DNA from: Flavobacteriaceae bacterium
Lineage (GTDB): Bacteria > Bacteroidota > Bacteroidia > Flavobacteriales > Flavobacteriaceae
Length of the DNA: 64,000 nucleotides
NCBI GenBank assembly: GCA_014238425.1
Contig: JABABD010000020.1
Span: 62,001 to 126,000, forward strand
Direction of reading: 5' to 3'
Shown here: positions 46,110 to 55,496 of the stretch, piece by piece
Numbering within the stretch: position 1 is the first letter of the stretch
How the letters are laid out: each line of letters begins with the position of its first letter
The notes under the pieces: generated by a model
The model's input: the letters and a program-made list of their open reading frames with translations, nothing else
Database searches by the model: none
What the model was told of the DNA's origin: nothing
Position numbers and translations under genes: made by a program

Positions 46110-49100
46110 TTATTCATTAACATTAATGTTCTTAGCTCCACTTACTTTTATTATTTTTTCTATATCCCCATCCTCATAATCCTTATTCAAAACCCTAGCA
46201 GACTTCCTTAAATTCTCAATTTGTGCTTCACGTACTTCTTCTTGTACTTTTAAAACATCCATGGCTCTGTGTTTTAATTTAAAGTCTTCTAATAAGGCAT
46301 GTTTGCCTGGCAATGCTTCTATATACAGTTGGCCAGTTGGCACTACAATAGTTTCATCTTTTATAACTGGGTTTGCTAAACGCGCAGTAAGAATTTCTGA
46401 TACTCTCTCCGCTAATTCCTTATGTTCTGGTATGCCTTTTATTTGTACTTGAATCTCTTTGAGGTCTTCAGTAGAAATCTCATTGTCAAAATCAGGATCT
46501 TGAATACCTAAATATTCATTCACATAATCTTTCATCATGAAGTCTGTAATATATGTACATTCTTTAAGAGGAAAGATGGCATAATTTCCTTTAAAACCAA
46601 GTAAGTTATCAATATCTGCAACTTCATGAAGTCTTCTTGAGAAGTCAACATCATTTGGTTTGGGATAGCCGACTAACCAATGTAAATCTGATATAGGATA
46701 ACCTATATTTCGAAAATAATCAGCACTGTTATTCCTGTCATTTTGAGTGATAGTAACATCTTTAGGTTTAGGCATTGGAGCTACTTTATCATATAACCTA
46801 AAAAACCGTTGGTCTGGTGGTTCATGTTCCCAAATACCTTGCATGTAGTACAGAATGTTTTGTTTGACGTGAATTCGCAATTGATTAATTAAATTACGCT
46901 TGGTGTATATTTTAGTAGTAATAGCCATCATCTGGTTTTTGGCTTTTTCTAGAGTATTGCTTTCAGAAGCTAATTCTTCACCTGTAACACCTAATTCTTC
47001 TCGTACCTGATTTATTCTAGAATCTAATGCCTTACGTTCAGCTTCATAAAATTCAGAGTCGTATTGTCCTTCTAATTCACTTCCAGCATTATTGAATTCA
47101 GAGAAACTCTGAGCGGCTTGAAATGGATTTATTAAAGCCCCTAAAAATGCATTTGTTTTAGTGCTATCCCTTTTTCTTTGTTCAAAATCAACAATATTTT
47201 CGTTATTAGTTGCAGTATTAAGTTTGGACTGTAATCTTGACCTTAAAGACATTAAACTAGATACGTTTGCTGATATTTCATTGACCATTTCTTTTTGCTG
47301 ATGATAATGTCCCTTGGCTGCTTCGTAATTAATTTCATCTCCTATAAATCCTTCCCTTAAATAATCTAAAGCTTCATGAAAAGAGTCATCTAGTAAAATA
47401 CGTCTCAAAATCCATTCATGAGTTAATAACCAATCTTCATCAATTTCATGTGGAGCGGGAACATCAAAAGCAACCATGATTATAGGTGTAAGCTTGTGTA
47501 GGTTCTCGGATACAATAAATTGACGTTCTAATTCATAAAAAAGATAAGTAACTGTTATTTCATTATTAGGATTTAAAATTTCTCCAGACGTACTTTCTTC
47601 GTAATCAGATTCTTCCTTTGAAATTATTTCAACAGAGCGTTCATTTTTAAATTCATTGGCGGCTTTTCTTGTTGATTCTCTTATTCCTTTTTTCTTGGCT
47701 GAAGATTCTGAAGATTGATCATTTTTGTATCCAGTAGTAGTTTTTACTCCGCCTTTAGCTACACCTACTTCAAAACCAATACTGCCTTCTACCGTCAAAT
47801 TAAAATTTGTAGCTGTACTCGCTTTGCTAAAAATCTCTGAATGCGCTTTAGTAATGTAGGATGCTTCATCGGTTTGCTTGGACAACGAACTTTCCACTTC
47901 TTTTTGGGATCGTGTCCTTTTTACTTTAAGTTTTTTAGTGAATTTTCTTTTTTCACCAGGTGCAAGAGGTATTGTAGAAACTAAATCTCCAACTTGCCAG
48001 TTAGAAGGAGTCCATTCTTGACGATATGTGGTCATGATTCCGTAATTAACAGAGTTTTTTGCAAACACATGAAATTTGTAGGGTTCTAAAAGTCTTTTAT
48101 TGATGTCATCTATTAACTTACTAACTCTTGTTTTAATACCTTTTGGGTTGTTTAAAATACTTTTAATGGCATTTTTATCGACGTCAAAAGAAGAAAAATA
48201 TGGTTTTAAACTAAACTTAAGAACAGCATAAGCCTTAGCATTATCTGAATTATCGTAGTTAAATTTTTCGTTTAAATAGCTTAAAGAGTTTGTATCAAAA
48301 TAGCCTTTTTGCTTTAATACTTTATCTATGAAACTACCCTTTTGACCGTTTATATCATTATCATTATACACTTTCGATATAGTATCCCCATTGTGTTCAT
48401 GATTTCCTTCACTACTTTTCCATGTATCATTTTGCTTTGATATTATTTCCACATAGTTTTCTTGCGTTTTAGTAAATAATACATCTACCTTTTCTTCGTA
48501 TGATAATTCTATATATCTATCAAGCTCTGTAGTATTTAAAACACTTATTATCTGGTTCTGTTGATTAATGGATAGTAATCGCCAATTCTCCTTTAACTTA
48601 TCAGGATTACTAGAATCTAAAATACCATCTTTCAGATTCAACTTTTGTAATTTTGATGGCATTGGTATGCCTTCTCCAATTAATGCCGACTTTTCATTAA
48701 GAAAAGCAACTATTCTTGTCAGGTTATTTTTTTCTCCATTTAATAATTGTTCTAACTCATTGTATGAATTTCGCAATTCTACATTAAACTTACCTTCTCC
48801 ATTATATTCTTCCAAAACATCAACAATTTGGTTATATGTAGATGTTATGTTTTCAGATATTTTTTCATCTAAAAGTTCAGACCAAACATCCTCAAAAGCA
48901 ATTTGTAAATTATGGAAATCATGAAATGCTTTTTGATTTGCAGCACTAGTGTCTTGATCAAAATCTACTCTAGTTTTAATATTGGCATGTAAAACACTAT
49001 TATCAAGTGTATTCTGAATAGGACCATACACCTCACTTATTTTATCGTTTATGAATTTTGTTTCTTCCCCTTCTTTAATTAATTCTATACCGTTAGATGA

Positions 49101-50027
49101 GTTGAATTGCTTACAAGAATCTGGTTTTGAAGGTTTTTCAGAATCAGTATTTTTTTTATTGATAATTTCATCTAGTATATCTTTAAGTTTATCTTTTCTT
49201 ACTAAGGTCTTTCCTTTAGTTTTTTTATTTAATAGGCCACAATATCTACTATAAGGAATATTAATTTCATTAATTGGGTTAGTACTATCATCAATCCCTA
49301 ACTCTTTTTTGTCTTTATCTGTTAGTATTACTGGCAAAAGAGAAGAATTTTTAAAATCTAAGCGTTCTAACCCTTTAATTATTATGGTTTCTGAAACATC
49401 AATAAATGAGTCTTCTTTGCCCATAAATAAATGACTATCTCTTAGTGCCTTTGGAATTGTTGAAATATTTTTGAATAGAGTATCTGTCTCCTTTTTTCTC
49501 TTTTTTTGTTTTTCAAATTTTTTAGCAATTTTAGGGGTTAAATGAGTTTTTAGAAGTTGCTCTTCTTTTTCATCTACCTCAATACTTTTTAGAATAGTCG
49601 CAACTTTAGTTTCTATATTCTTAGACCCTGAACTTATATTAGATATATCTGGACTAGAAACATTAATTATTAACGCTTCATTTTGTCCACCATTTAGCAA
49701 GGGATAATCAGAAACATAAAGAACTCTATCTTTCAATTCTCTTTCTTTCTCTTCAGGAGCAAGAACGACTACAATAATATCAGGTCTTTTTTCTTCCTTT
49801 TGTGGTGCAAAATCTTTGTAATCATAATTAAACTCGAATGAGCCATCACTTTTCGAGTATGTTGAACCTAATCTTTCAGAACCTTTTTCTTCCAAAAATT
49901 CTAGAATGTTCTTTTTGAGATTTTTTGGGATAGTTAGCTTTCTGTCGGTATCATAAAATAGGACTAATAGGTTTTTTAGACCAGCTCCATTTTTTGCTAT
50001 AATTTTGCCATTGATTGTGTACTCCAT
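46110..50027 (-). CDS. Unassigned 1305-aa multidomain protein with N-terminal TTR-like domain
   Basis: This 1305-residue protein lacks a signal peptide. Residues about 1-125 look like a transthyretin/carboxypeptidase-regulatory beta-sandwich (INGKIIAKNGAGLKNLLV, then YSKSDGSFEFNYDYKDF, then RPDIIVVVLAPEE). Residues about 150-640 are charged, helix-rich and of unknown type. Residues about 660-890 form a central module: TYRQEWTPSNWQVGDL, STIPLAPGEKRKFTKKLKV, then a Ser/Gly-rich EGSIGFEVGVAKGGVKT stretch, then LNPNNEITVTYLFYELERQF. I recall related segments in large uncharacterised actinobacterial proteins. Residues about 910-1050 are coiled coil. It is Lys/Asn/Glu-rich and looks more AT-rich than the Bat genes. 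Function unknown. Confidence 0.75.
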   Translation of the reverse strand: MEYTINGKIIAKNGAGLKNLLVLFYDTDRKLTIPKNLKKNILEFLEEKGSERLGSTYSKSDGSFEFNYDYKDFAPQKEEKRPDIIVVVLAPEEKERELKDRVLYVSDYPLLNGGQNEALIINVSSPDISNISSGSKNIETKVATILKSIEVDEKEEQLLKTHLTPKIAKKFEKQKKRKKETDTLFKNISTIPKALRDSHLFMGKEDSFIDVSETIIIKGLERLDFKNSSLLPVILTDKDKKELGIDDSTNPINEINIPYSRYCGLLNKKTKGKTLVRKDKLKDILDEIINKKNTDSEKPSKPDSCKQFNSSNGIELIKEGEETKFINDKISEVYGPIQNTLDNSVLHANIKTRVDFDQDTSAANQKAFHDFHNLQIAFEDVWSELLDEKISENITSTYNQIVDVLEEYNGEGKFNVELRNSYNELEQLLNGEKNNLTRIVAFLNEKSALIGEGIPMPSKLQKLNLKDGILDSSNPDKLKENWRLLSINQQNQIISVLNTTELDRYIELSYEEKVDVLFTKTQENYVEIISKQNDTWKSSEGNHEHNGDTISKVYNDNDINGQKGSFIDKVLKQKGYFDTNSLSYLNEKFNYDNSDNAKAYAVLKFSLKPYFSSFDVDKNAIKSILNNPKGIKTRVSKLIDDINKRLLEPYKFHVFAKNSVNYGIMTTYRQEWTPSNWQVGDLVSTIPLAPGEKRKFTKKLKVKRTRSQKEVESSLSKQTDEASYITKAHSEIFSKASTATNFNLTVEGSIGFEVGVAKGGVKTTTGYKNDQSSESSAKKKGIRESTRKAANEFKNERSVEIISKEESDYEESTSGEILNPNNEITVTYLFYELERQFIVSENLHKLTPIIMVAFDVPAPHEIDEDWLLTHEWILRRILLDDSFHEALDYLREGFIGDEINYEAAKGHYHQQKEMVNEISANVSSLMSLRSRLQSKLNTATNNENIVDFEQRKRDSTKTNAFLGALINPFQAAQSFSEFNNAGSELEGQYDSEFYEAERKALDSRINQVREELGVTGEELASESNTLEKAKNQMMAITTKIYTKRNLINQLRIHVKQNILYYMQGIWEHEPPDQRFFRLYDKVAPMPKPKDVTITQNDRNNSADYFRNIGYPISDLHWLVGYPKPNDVDFSRRLHEVADIDNLLGFKGNYAIFPLKECTYITDFMMKDYVNEYLGIQDPDFDNEISTEDLKEIQVQIKGIPEHKELAERVSEILTARLANPVIKDETIVVPTGQLYIEALPGKHALLEDFKLKHRAMDVLKVQEEVREAQIENLRKSARVLNKDYEDGDIEKIIKVSGAKNINVNE

Positions 50028-50200
50028 AATTAAATGAATTAGAATAAATAATTACTTTCTCGGGCTGTTAATTACAAAAGGGAGGTTTAACAAAAATATG
50101 TTTCATTTTAAATATATGAGACTGACTAACAGGCAATTAAATAATTACGGGTTAACTCCCTAATTATTAGTTTTAGTTTACCGTCTAGGTTTTGTTGAAG

Positions 50201-50208
50201 CAAATTTA
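50201..50208 (-). promoter_or_regulatory. Promoter -7 box of the 1305-aa gene
   Basis: The minus strand reads TAAATTTG followed by CTTC, an exact TAnnTTTG match, 174 bases before the ATG at 50027. No clear -33 TTTG lies at the right distance, but the CATATGTAACA repeat (50235-50266) lies just upstream. The leader would be long. Confidence 0.45.
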
Positions 50209-50234
50209 GAGATGATGTATAAGACGCCATATCA

Positions 50235-50266
50235 CTATTGTAACAAATGATGCAACATATGTAACA
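50235..50266. repeat. Direct repeat C(A/T)ATnTGTAACA with 21-base period, copy 2
   Basis: CTATTGTAACA (50235-50245) and CATATGTAACA (50256-50266) lie 21 bases apart and match the layout at 31627-31658 over 32 bases. They sit between two divergent -7 boxes (50201-50208 minus, 50313-50320 plus), as expected for a shared operator. Confidence 0.55.
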
Positions 50267-50312
50267 ATTGATGTTTTAAACTTTCTTTAACGCTTTCTTC
50301 AAACCCAAATAG

Positions 50313-50320
50313 TATCTTTG
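50313..50320 (+). promoter_or_regulatory. Promoter -7 box of the 97-aa gene and SulP operon
   Basis: TATCTTTG followed by CGGTC is an exact TAnnTTTG box, 26 bases before the TTG start of the 97-aa gene. The -33 position is only T-rich. Confidence 0.6.
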
Positions 50321-50346
50321 CGGTCAACCATTAAAATCTTAGGACA

Positions 50347-50640
50347 TTGAGAAGCATTGTTTCTGTCTTTTTCTCTTTTATTTTCTTGCTGCTTATTGCT
50401 GCTCCTTCGCTAGTATTAATAGTTGAAGATTCGTTGGACATATCTTTTATCATTGATATAAATGAAGAAGAAAACACAGAGAAAAAATCCAAGAAAAATC
50501 TTGAACTCGATGTTTTTCATAAAAGTGATTTAGTAGAGACTTGTATCAATCCTGAAAACAAGCATATTCCTGAATATTATTTTAGATCATACGGAAAGCT
50601 TTATAAAAAACTACATTCTCCGCCTCCCGAACAGGTGTAA
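50347..50640 (+). CDS. Small exported protein upstream of SulP (97 aa)
   Basis: This is a 97-residue protein with an N-terminal hydrophobic signal or helix (IVSVFFSFIFLLLIAAPSLV) and a charged tail (NEEENTEKKSKKN, then HIPEYYFRSYGKLYKKL). The only suitable start is TTG at 50347, a rare start in this phylum. It lies 26 bases after a -7 box and 63 bases before the SulP gene, in the same direction, so it is probably part of the anion-transport unit. The function is unknown. Confidence 0.65.
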   Translation: MRSIVSVFFSFIFLLLIAAPSLVLIVEDSLDISFIIDINEEENTEKKSKKNLELDVFHKSDLVETCINPENKHIPEYYFRSYGKLYKKLHSPPPEQV

Positions 50641-50703
50641 ATTATTCAAAAATCATTGAAGGCGTTTGAGCCTAATTAATTTTAATAATTTATATTACAA
50701 TAC

Positions 50704-52569
50704 ATGAAAAACATATTTTCCAATATCAAAGGTGATGCCTTTGGAGGTATTACCGCTGGAATCGTAGCATTACCACTCGCCTTGGCGTTTGGTGTGTCTT
50801 CTGGTCTTGGGCCAAGCGCTGGTCTGTATGGCGCTATTTTCATTAGTTTCTTTGCGGCACTTTTTGGAGGTACTAACACACAGATCTCTGGGCCTACAGC
50901 ACCAATGACTGCCGTAAGTATGGTAGTCATTGCTGGAATCATCGCTGTCAATGATGGAGATGTCTCTAGGGCACTTCCTGCTATACTGACCGTCTTCTTA
51001 TTAGCGGGTTTGATGCAAGTAGGGTTGGGAATCATAGGTTTAGGTAAATACATAAGGTATATACCGTACCCTGTTGTTTCTGGTTTCATGACAGCTATAG
51101 GTGTTATTATCCTTGCTACTAATATCTTACCTTCAATTGGGTATTATCCAAAGGAAGACGCCGAATATGTACAAACTTTTAAAACTAAGGCTGAAGATGT
51201 TATTCTACAGAATATCATAAAAGAAGAGGCTGATGAAGGCATCTTGGTTCTAGAGAATTTTAAGGAAACCATAGATCGAGCGGATCAAATTACAGAAGCC
51301 GATATTTTAAAAGAATCGCAGACGCTAGCCAAAAATGAGGCAAAATCAGTATATGGATCATTGAAAGTGCTACCACGCGCTTTAAAAAATATTAGTTGGT
51401 TGGAACTCATATTAGCCCTAGGAACCATTATTATTATCTACGGGTTCAAACGGATTACTAGAGTGATACCAAGTACGTTGGTGGCATTACTAGTTATGTC
51501 TGGAATTGCGTTTGGATTTGGATTGGATTACAGGCCTATAGAAGATATTCCTTCTGGTTTGCCTATACCAAATCTTGAGATTTTCACAAGTTTTAAGTTA
51601 GGAAGTATTACGCCATATATTTTTACGGCATTGACACTTGCACTTTTAGGAGCCATCGATTCTTTATTAACAAGTGTGGTTGCCGATAATATGACCAAGA
51701 CCAAACATAAACCTAATAAGGAATTAGTTGGTCAAGGTATAGGAAACTCTATTGGCGCCATATTTGGAGGTATTCCAGGAGCGGGAGCAACTATTAGAAC
51801 AGTGGTCAACATCAAGTCAGGTGGTAAGACCAAGTTATCAGGAATGATCGCCGGAATTATGCTATTTGCTATAACTATTGGGTTAGGACCAGTAGCCTCT
51901 AAAATCCCTGCTGCCGTGCTTGCAGGCATATTAGTAACTGTAGGTATAGGTGTTATGGACTATAAAGGATTAAAAGCAATCCCAAGCTTACCTAGAGATA
52001 TGAATTTTGGTCCGTTCAAATTAAGTTCAGAAGTACTTATTATGATTACTGTATTACTACTGTCTACTTTTTGGGACTTAGTATATGCCGTTGGTATTGG
52101 GCTCGTTATAGCATCTCTTATGTTCATGAAAAAAATTGGCGATCTGACTGCTGAGCGTTCTGATGTAAAATCCTTGAAAAAAGAAAAAGCATGGGCAGAC
52201 GAGGTTAATTTTCCTAAAAGTTTAAAAGAAGAGGTTTATATCAAGCATGTAAAAGGTCCTTTATTTTTTGGTTCTACTAGCGACTTTCAAGCATTGGCAC
52301 TGCAAATCCCTAAAACAGCAAGAATTGTTATCATCCGATTAGGGCGTATGCAATATATGGATCAGTCTGGGCTTTATGCCATGGAAGACATGTTACAAGA
52401 ACTAAAGAAAAATGATGTAGAAGTACTTTTCACAGGCTTATTACAGCAACCACGCTATATGATGGAGCGTATTGATATCATTCCAGATTTCATTCCTAAC
52501 GAACACATTTTCGATACATTTAATGATTGTATTGAATGGGTAAAACAAAACGTAAAAAGCGAACACTAA
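50704..52569 (+). CDS. SulP family anion transporter with STAS domain
   Basis: This 621-residue inner-membrane transporter has the SulP signature around residues 20-60 (GIVALPLALAFGVSSGLGP), about twelve membrane helices, a charged loop at about 140-225, and a C-terminal STAS domain (about 505-615) with the conserved MQYMDQSGLYAMED segment. SulP proteins carry sulfate, bicarbonate or other anions with Na+ or H+. The beta-carbonic anhydrase gene directly downstream makes bicarbonate the most likely substrate, as in the known SulP/carbonic-anhydrase pairs. Confidence 0.9.
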   Translation: MKNIFSNIKGDAFGGITAGIVALPLALAFGVSSGLGPSAGLYGAIFISFFAALFGGTNTQISGPTAPMTAVSMVVIAGIIAVNDGDVSRALPAILTVFLLAGLMQVGLGIIGLGKYIRYIPYPVVSGFMTAIGVIILATNILPSIGYYPKEDAEYVQTFKTKAEDVILQNIIKEEADEGILVLENFKETIDRADQITEADILKESQTLAKNEAKSVYGSLKVLPRALKNISWLELILALGTIIIIYGFKRITRVIPSTLVALLVMSGIAFGFGLDYRPIEDIPSGLPIPNLEIFTSFKLGSITPYIFTALTLALLGAIDSLLTSVVADNMTKTKHKPNKELVGQGIGNSIGAIFGGIPGAGATIRTVVNIKSGGKTKLSGMIAGIMLFAITIGLGPVASKIPAAVLAGILVTVGIGVMDYKGLKAIPSLPRDMNFGPFKLSSEVLIMITVLLLSTFWDLVYAVGIGLVIASLMFMKKIGDLTAERSDVKSLKKEKAWADEVNFPKSLKEEVYIKHVKGPLFFGSTSDFQALALQIPKTARIVIIRLGRMQYMDQSGLYAMEDMLQELKKNDVEVLFTGLLQQPRYMMERIDIIPDFIPNEHIFDTFNDCIEWVKQNVKSEH

Positions 52570-52580
52570 AAAACACTATT

Positions 52581-53210
52581 ATGAAAAATACAGCCATAAC
52601 AAAAAATATTCAAGATACATTAACGCCTTCTGGAGTACTAGAAGATTTACTTGAAGGAAACTCTAGATTTGTTTCAAACAAAAACCAATCCGTAGATAAC
52701 TCTGCATTAGTACAACAAACCACTGGTGGGCAATTTCCTAAGGCCGTAGTACTCTCATGCATTGATTCTAGAGTGCCTGTCGAAACAGTTTTAGATCAAG
52801 CTATCGGTGATATTTTTGTCGCAAGAGTGGCAGGAAATTTTGAAAACGTCGATATTCTCGGAAGCTTAGAATATTCGTGTAAAGCTGCCGGAAGTAAATT
52901 AGTTCTAGTATTAGGTCATGAAAGCTGTGGCGCTGTTAAAGCCGCTTGCGATGGTGTAGAATTAGGAAATATTACAGCGATGTTAGAAAACATATTGCCT
53001 GCAGTTAAACAAAGTGCTGATGAGGTAGATGGCGAATTGAATTCGTCCAACAAAGCGTTTGTAGCCAAAACAGTTGAGAACAATGTGAAACTAACTATAC
53101 AACGTATTCGTGAGAAAAGCCAGATCTTAACAGAAATGGAAGACAACGGTGAAATCGCTATAGTTGGTGGCATTTACAACCTACATACTGGAAAAGTAGA
53201 TATGCTTTAG
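52581..53210 (+). CDS. Beta-carbonic anhydrase
   Basis: This 209-residue beta-carbonic anhydrase interconverts CO2 and bicarbonate. The zinc ligands are C60 (S-C-I-D-S-R, with D62 and R64), H113 and C116 (GHESCGAVKAA). I chose the ATG at 52581; the longer frame from 52536 overlaps the end of the SulP gene and adds 15 basic residues unlike the family. No signal peptide is seen, so it acts in the cytoplasm, most likely using or supplying bicarbonate for the upstream transporter. Confidence 0.93.
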   Translation: MKNTAITKNIQDTLTPSGVLEDLLEGNSRFVSNKNQSVDNSALVQQTTGGQFPKAVVLSCIDSRVPVETVLDQAIGDIFVARVAGNFENVDILGSLEYSCKAAGSKLVLVLGHESCGAVKAACDGVELGNITAMLENILPAVKQSADEVDGELNSSNKAFVAKTVENNVKLTIQRIREKSQILTEMEDNGEIAIVGGIYNLHTGKVDML

Positions 53211-53227
53211 AAGTAATAGTACTGTAT

Positions 53228-53257
53228 AAAAGCCGCTCTTTTAAGCGGCTTTTTTTT
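53228..53257. terminator. Bidirectional terminator between carbonic anhydrase and cvpA genes
   Basis: AAAAGCCGCT (53228-53237) and AGCGGCTTTT (53244-53253) pair perfectly, with a T-run on the plus side and an A-run on the other, so it can end both convergent transcripts. Confidence 0.88.
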
Positions 53258-53774
53258 ATTCGATTGTTTCCTCTTCACTATTAGTGTCTTCCTCGCTTTT
53301 AATAATACTAGGGAAAATCATAGGAGCTAAAGACCTAACGGGTTTATAGAGTATGGATTCCTTAATGTCATCGTCACCTACAAAAGGCACCACACTATTC
53401 ATCTTGCTAAACACAATAAGCAGTACACTCAATATCAATCCTATTTTAAGAGCACCAAAGACGCCTCCAAGAAGTTTGTTCAGAATGCCAAGTGCGGCAA
53501 AATCAGCTAATTTAGTCAAGGCTTTTCCAGCCATGGATATCGCAATAATAATAACAACAAAAGTAATGGCAAACGCAGCGAGGTTAATCGTCTTTTCATT
53601 CCAATCGGTTCTGCTTTGCAAAAATTCAGCCGCAAAATTACTGAAGTGAATGGCGCCATACACACCTGCAATTAAAGCTACAAGTGAAGCTACCTCAACA
53701 AAAAGGCCTTTCATGAACCCTCTAACAAGTCCGAATAACAAAAGAGCGCCAAGAATAATATCCAATACATTCAT
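53256..53774 (-). CDS. CvpA family membrane protein
   Basis: This 172-residue inner-membrane protein has about four helices and the family start MNVLDIILGALLLFGLVRGF, with ALIAGVYGAIHF. CvpA proteins affect envelope homeostasis and colicin V export in other bacteria; the direct activity is not known. The C-terminal tail (about 150-172) is acidic. It is convergent with the carbonic anhydrase gene and divergent from the next small gene. Confidence 0.85.
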   Translation of the reverse strand: MNVLDIILGALLLFGLVRGFMKGLFVEVASLVALIAGVYGAIHFSNFAAEFLQSRTDWNEKTINLAAFAITFVVIIIAISMAGKALTKLADFAALGILNKLLGGVFGALKIGLILSVLLIVFSKMNSVVPFVGDDDIKESILYKPVRSLAPMIFPSIIKSEEDTNSEEETIE

Positions 53775-53803
53775 GATTAGTCAGTTTTTAACAAATATAA
53801 GAG

Positions 53804-53831
53804 TTTGATAGGTATCTACTTTGTAACTTTG
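53804..53831 (+). promoter_or_regulatory. Promoter of the 118-aa gene
   Basis: TTTG at 53804-53807, a 16-base spacer and TAACTTTG at 53824-53831. It is one of the best matches to the Bacteroidota consensus in the window. The ATG at 53848 lies 16 bases after the -7 box, so the leader is very short. Confidence 0.65.
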
Positions 53832-53847
53832 TATTTCGAAATTTATT

Positions 53848-54204
53848 ATGTCTAGAGACGAACAATTAAAAGAAAGATGGGATTTAATAGTGCAAAGACT
53901 CTCCAATCAATTTGCCGATGGCGATACCTTGGATCTTGATGCGATTATCTATTTAATAGGTATACAAGAACTAGGGCAACTAGACAGGAAGTTCAAGAAA
54001 GACCATAAGTTAGATCTTATGCATATAGCTATTTGTAGGCTTTTAGAACCCTATGGATACTACAAATTTGACTATTTTGACGATGATGGTTGGCCACATT
54101 ATATTACAAAAGAGGAATTGCCAAACCTTAAGGCTGGAGAGCAAAGTGTTCTCATGAAAGAAGCCATCGTTAACTATTTCTTAGAAGCGGAATTCATAAA
54201 TTAG
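53848..54204 (+). CDS. Conserved small protein of unknown function (118 aa)
   Basis: This is a 118-residue acidic, probably cytoplasmic protein with the segments LKERWDLIVQRLSNQFADGD, LDAIIYLIGIQELGQL and GYYKFDYFDDDGWPHY. It has no signal or membrane helix. It has the look of a conserved Bacteroidota protein, but I cannot name a domain. It has its own promoter and is followed by repeat-rich DNA before pheS. Confidence 0.7.
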   Translation: MSRDEQLKERWDLIVQRLSNQFADGDTLDLDAIIYLIGIQELGQLDRKFKKDHKLDLMHIAICRLLEPYGYYKFDYFDDDGWPHYITKEELPNLKAGEQSVLMKEAIVNYFLEAEFIN

Positions 54205-54471
54205 GGCGTTCCTTTTCTGTTATCTCGAGCATTGCTGAGCGTAAAACATATTATATGCGAAAGTAGCTTGCGAAGCAAATCGAGAGAAAAGAAAGGTCGG
54301 GCTTTCTGTAGTCGCTTTTTAATTTGTCTCGAAAACCTTTCGACTCCACTTCGACAAGCTCAGTATGACACGCTCAAGGAGACAAATCAAAAGAGCTCCA
54401 ACAATACTTCAATCCCTAACGCACAGTCCGCAAATTTTCCTAAATTTGCCATTCACTTTTCACGTGATATC
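54205..54471. repeat. Repeat-rich leader region before pheS
   Basis: The 267 bases hold several imperfect inverted repeats of the dispersed type: CTCGAGCATTGCTGAGC near 54224, TTTCGACTCCACTTCGACAA at 54348-54367, and an outer pair TTAATTTGTCTC/GAGACAAATCAA (54321-54332 and 54379-54390). The pheS frame stays open through this block, which would add 80 residues to the protein if an upstream start were used, but those residues read as translated repeat ([15 protein letters not shown]) and are not believable. The true start is at 54472. Confidence 0.65.
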
Positions 54472-55491
54472 ATGATAGACAAGATAAAGGAACTTATCGC
54501 CGAAGCTGAAGCTTTCAAATCGCAATCAAAAGACGAGATTGAAGCATTCCGTATAAAATATTTAGGTAAAAAAGGATTGCTTAATGATTACTTTGCTGAA
54601 TTCAAGAATGTGGCCAATGATCAGAAAAAAGAATTTGGTCAGGTTATTAATCAGTTAAAAACAACTGCTCAAGATAAAGTCAACGCACTTAAGGAAGAGT
54701 TAGAAAGCAAAGAAGAGGTTAAAGGCGTTTATGGCGATTTAACACGTCCTGGAGAACCCATGGAAATTGGTGCACGCCATCCTATATCCTTAGTGAAAAA
54801 TCAAATTATCGATATATTTTCTCGTATTGGGTTTAATGTGAGCGAAGGTCCAGAAATTGAAGATGATTGGCATAATTTTACCGCATTGAACTTACCAGAA
54901 TATCACCCAGCAAGAGATATGCAGGATACCTTTTTTATCCAGACAGATCCAGATATCTTATTACGTACGCATACAAGCTCAGTACAAGTGCGGTATATGG
55001 AAAATAATAAACCTCCTATTCGAACTATTTCACCAGGTCGCGTTTATAGAAACGAAGCTATTTCGGCACGTTCGCATTGCTTTTTTCATCAGGTAGAAGG
55101 GTTATACATTGACAAAGACGTGAGTTTTGCCGACTTAAAACAAACATTACAATATTTCACGACAGAAATGTTCGGAAAATCAAGAATTCGTTTGCGTCCG
55201 TCGTATTTTCCATTTACAGAACCTAGTGCTGAAGTAGATGTGTATTGGGGTCTAGAGACTGAAACCGATTACAAAATGACTAAAGGTACAGGTTGGTTGG
55301 AAATTATGGGCTGCGGTATGGTAGATCCGAACGTTTTAGAAAACTGTGGTATTGACTCTAAAGAGTACTCAGGTTTTGCATTTGGTATGGGTATAGATCG
55401 TATTGCTTTGCTGCAGTATCAAATTTCTGATATTCGTATGTTTAGCGAAAATGATGTGCGTTTCTTGGAGCAGTTTAAATCCGCTTTGTAA
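54472..55491 (+). CDS. pheS: Phenylalanyl-tRNA synthetase alpha subunit
   Basis: This is the 340-residue alpha subunit that charges tRNA-Phe together with the beta subunit (not in the window). The N-terminal coiled coil ([18 protein letters not shown]) and the class II motifs are clear: motif 2 around [11 protein letters not shown], then [13 protein letters not shown], and motif 3 [14 protein letters not shown]. The ATG at 54472 gives the normal family length; everything in frame before it is repeat DNA. PheT is not adjacent, which is common in this phylum. Confidence 0.95.
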   Translation: MIDKIKELIAEAEAFKSQSKDEIEAFRIKYLGKKGLLNDYFAEFKNVANDQKKEFGQVINQLKTTAQDKVNALKEELESKEEVKGVYGDLTRPGEPMEIGARHPISLVKNQIIDIFSRIGFNVSEGPEIEDDWHNFTALNLPEYHPARDMQDTFFIQTDPDILLRTHTSSVQVRYMENNKPPIRTISPGRVYRNEAISARSHCFFHQVEGLYIDKDVSFADLKQTLQYFTTEMFGKSRIRLRPSYFPFTEPSAEVDVYWGLETETDYKMTKGTGWLEIMGCGMVDPNVLENCGIDSKEYSGFAFGMGIDRIALLQYQISDIRMFSENDVRFLEQFKSAL

Positions 55492-55496
55492 TTAAA

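Noticed and set aside
54232-54471. An 80-codon N-terminal extension of pheS
   Set aside because: It translates repeat DNA, gives an over-long protein, and the ATG at 54472 gives the standard N-terminus.
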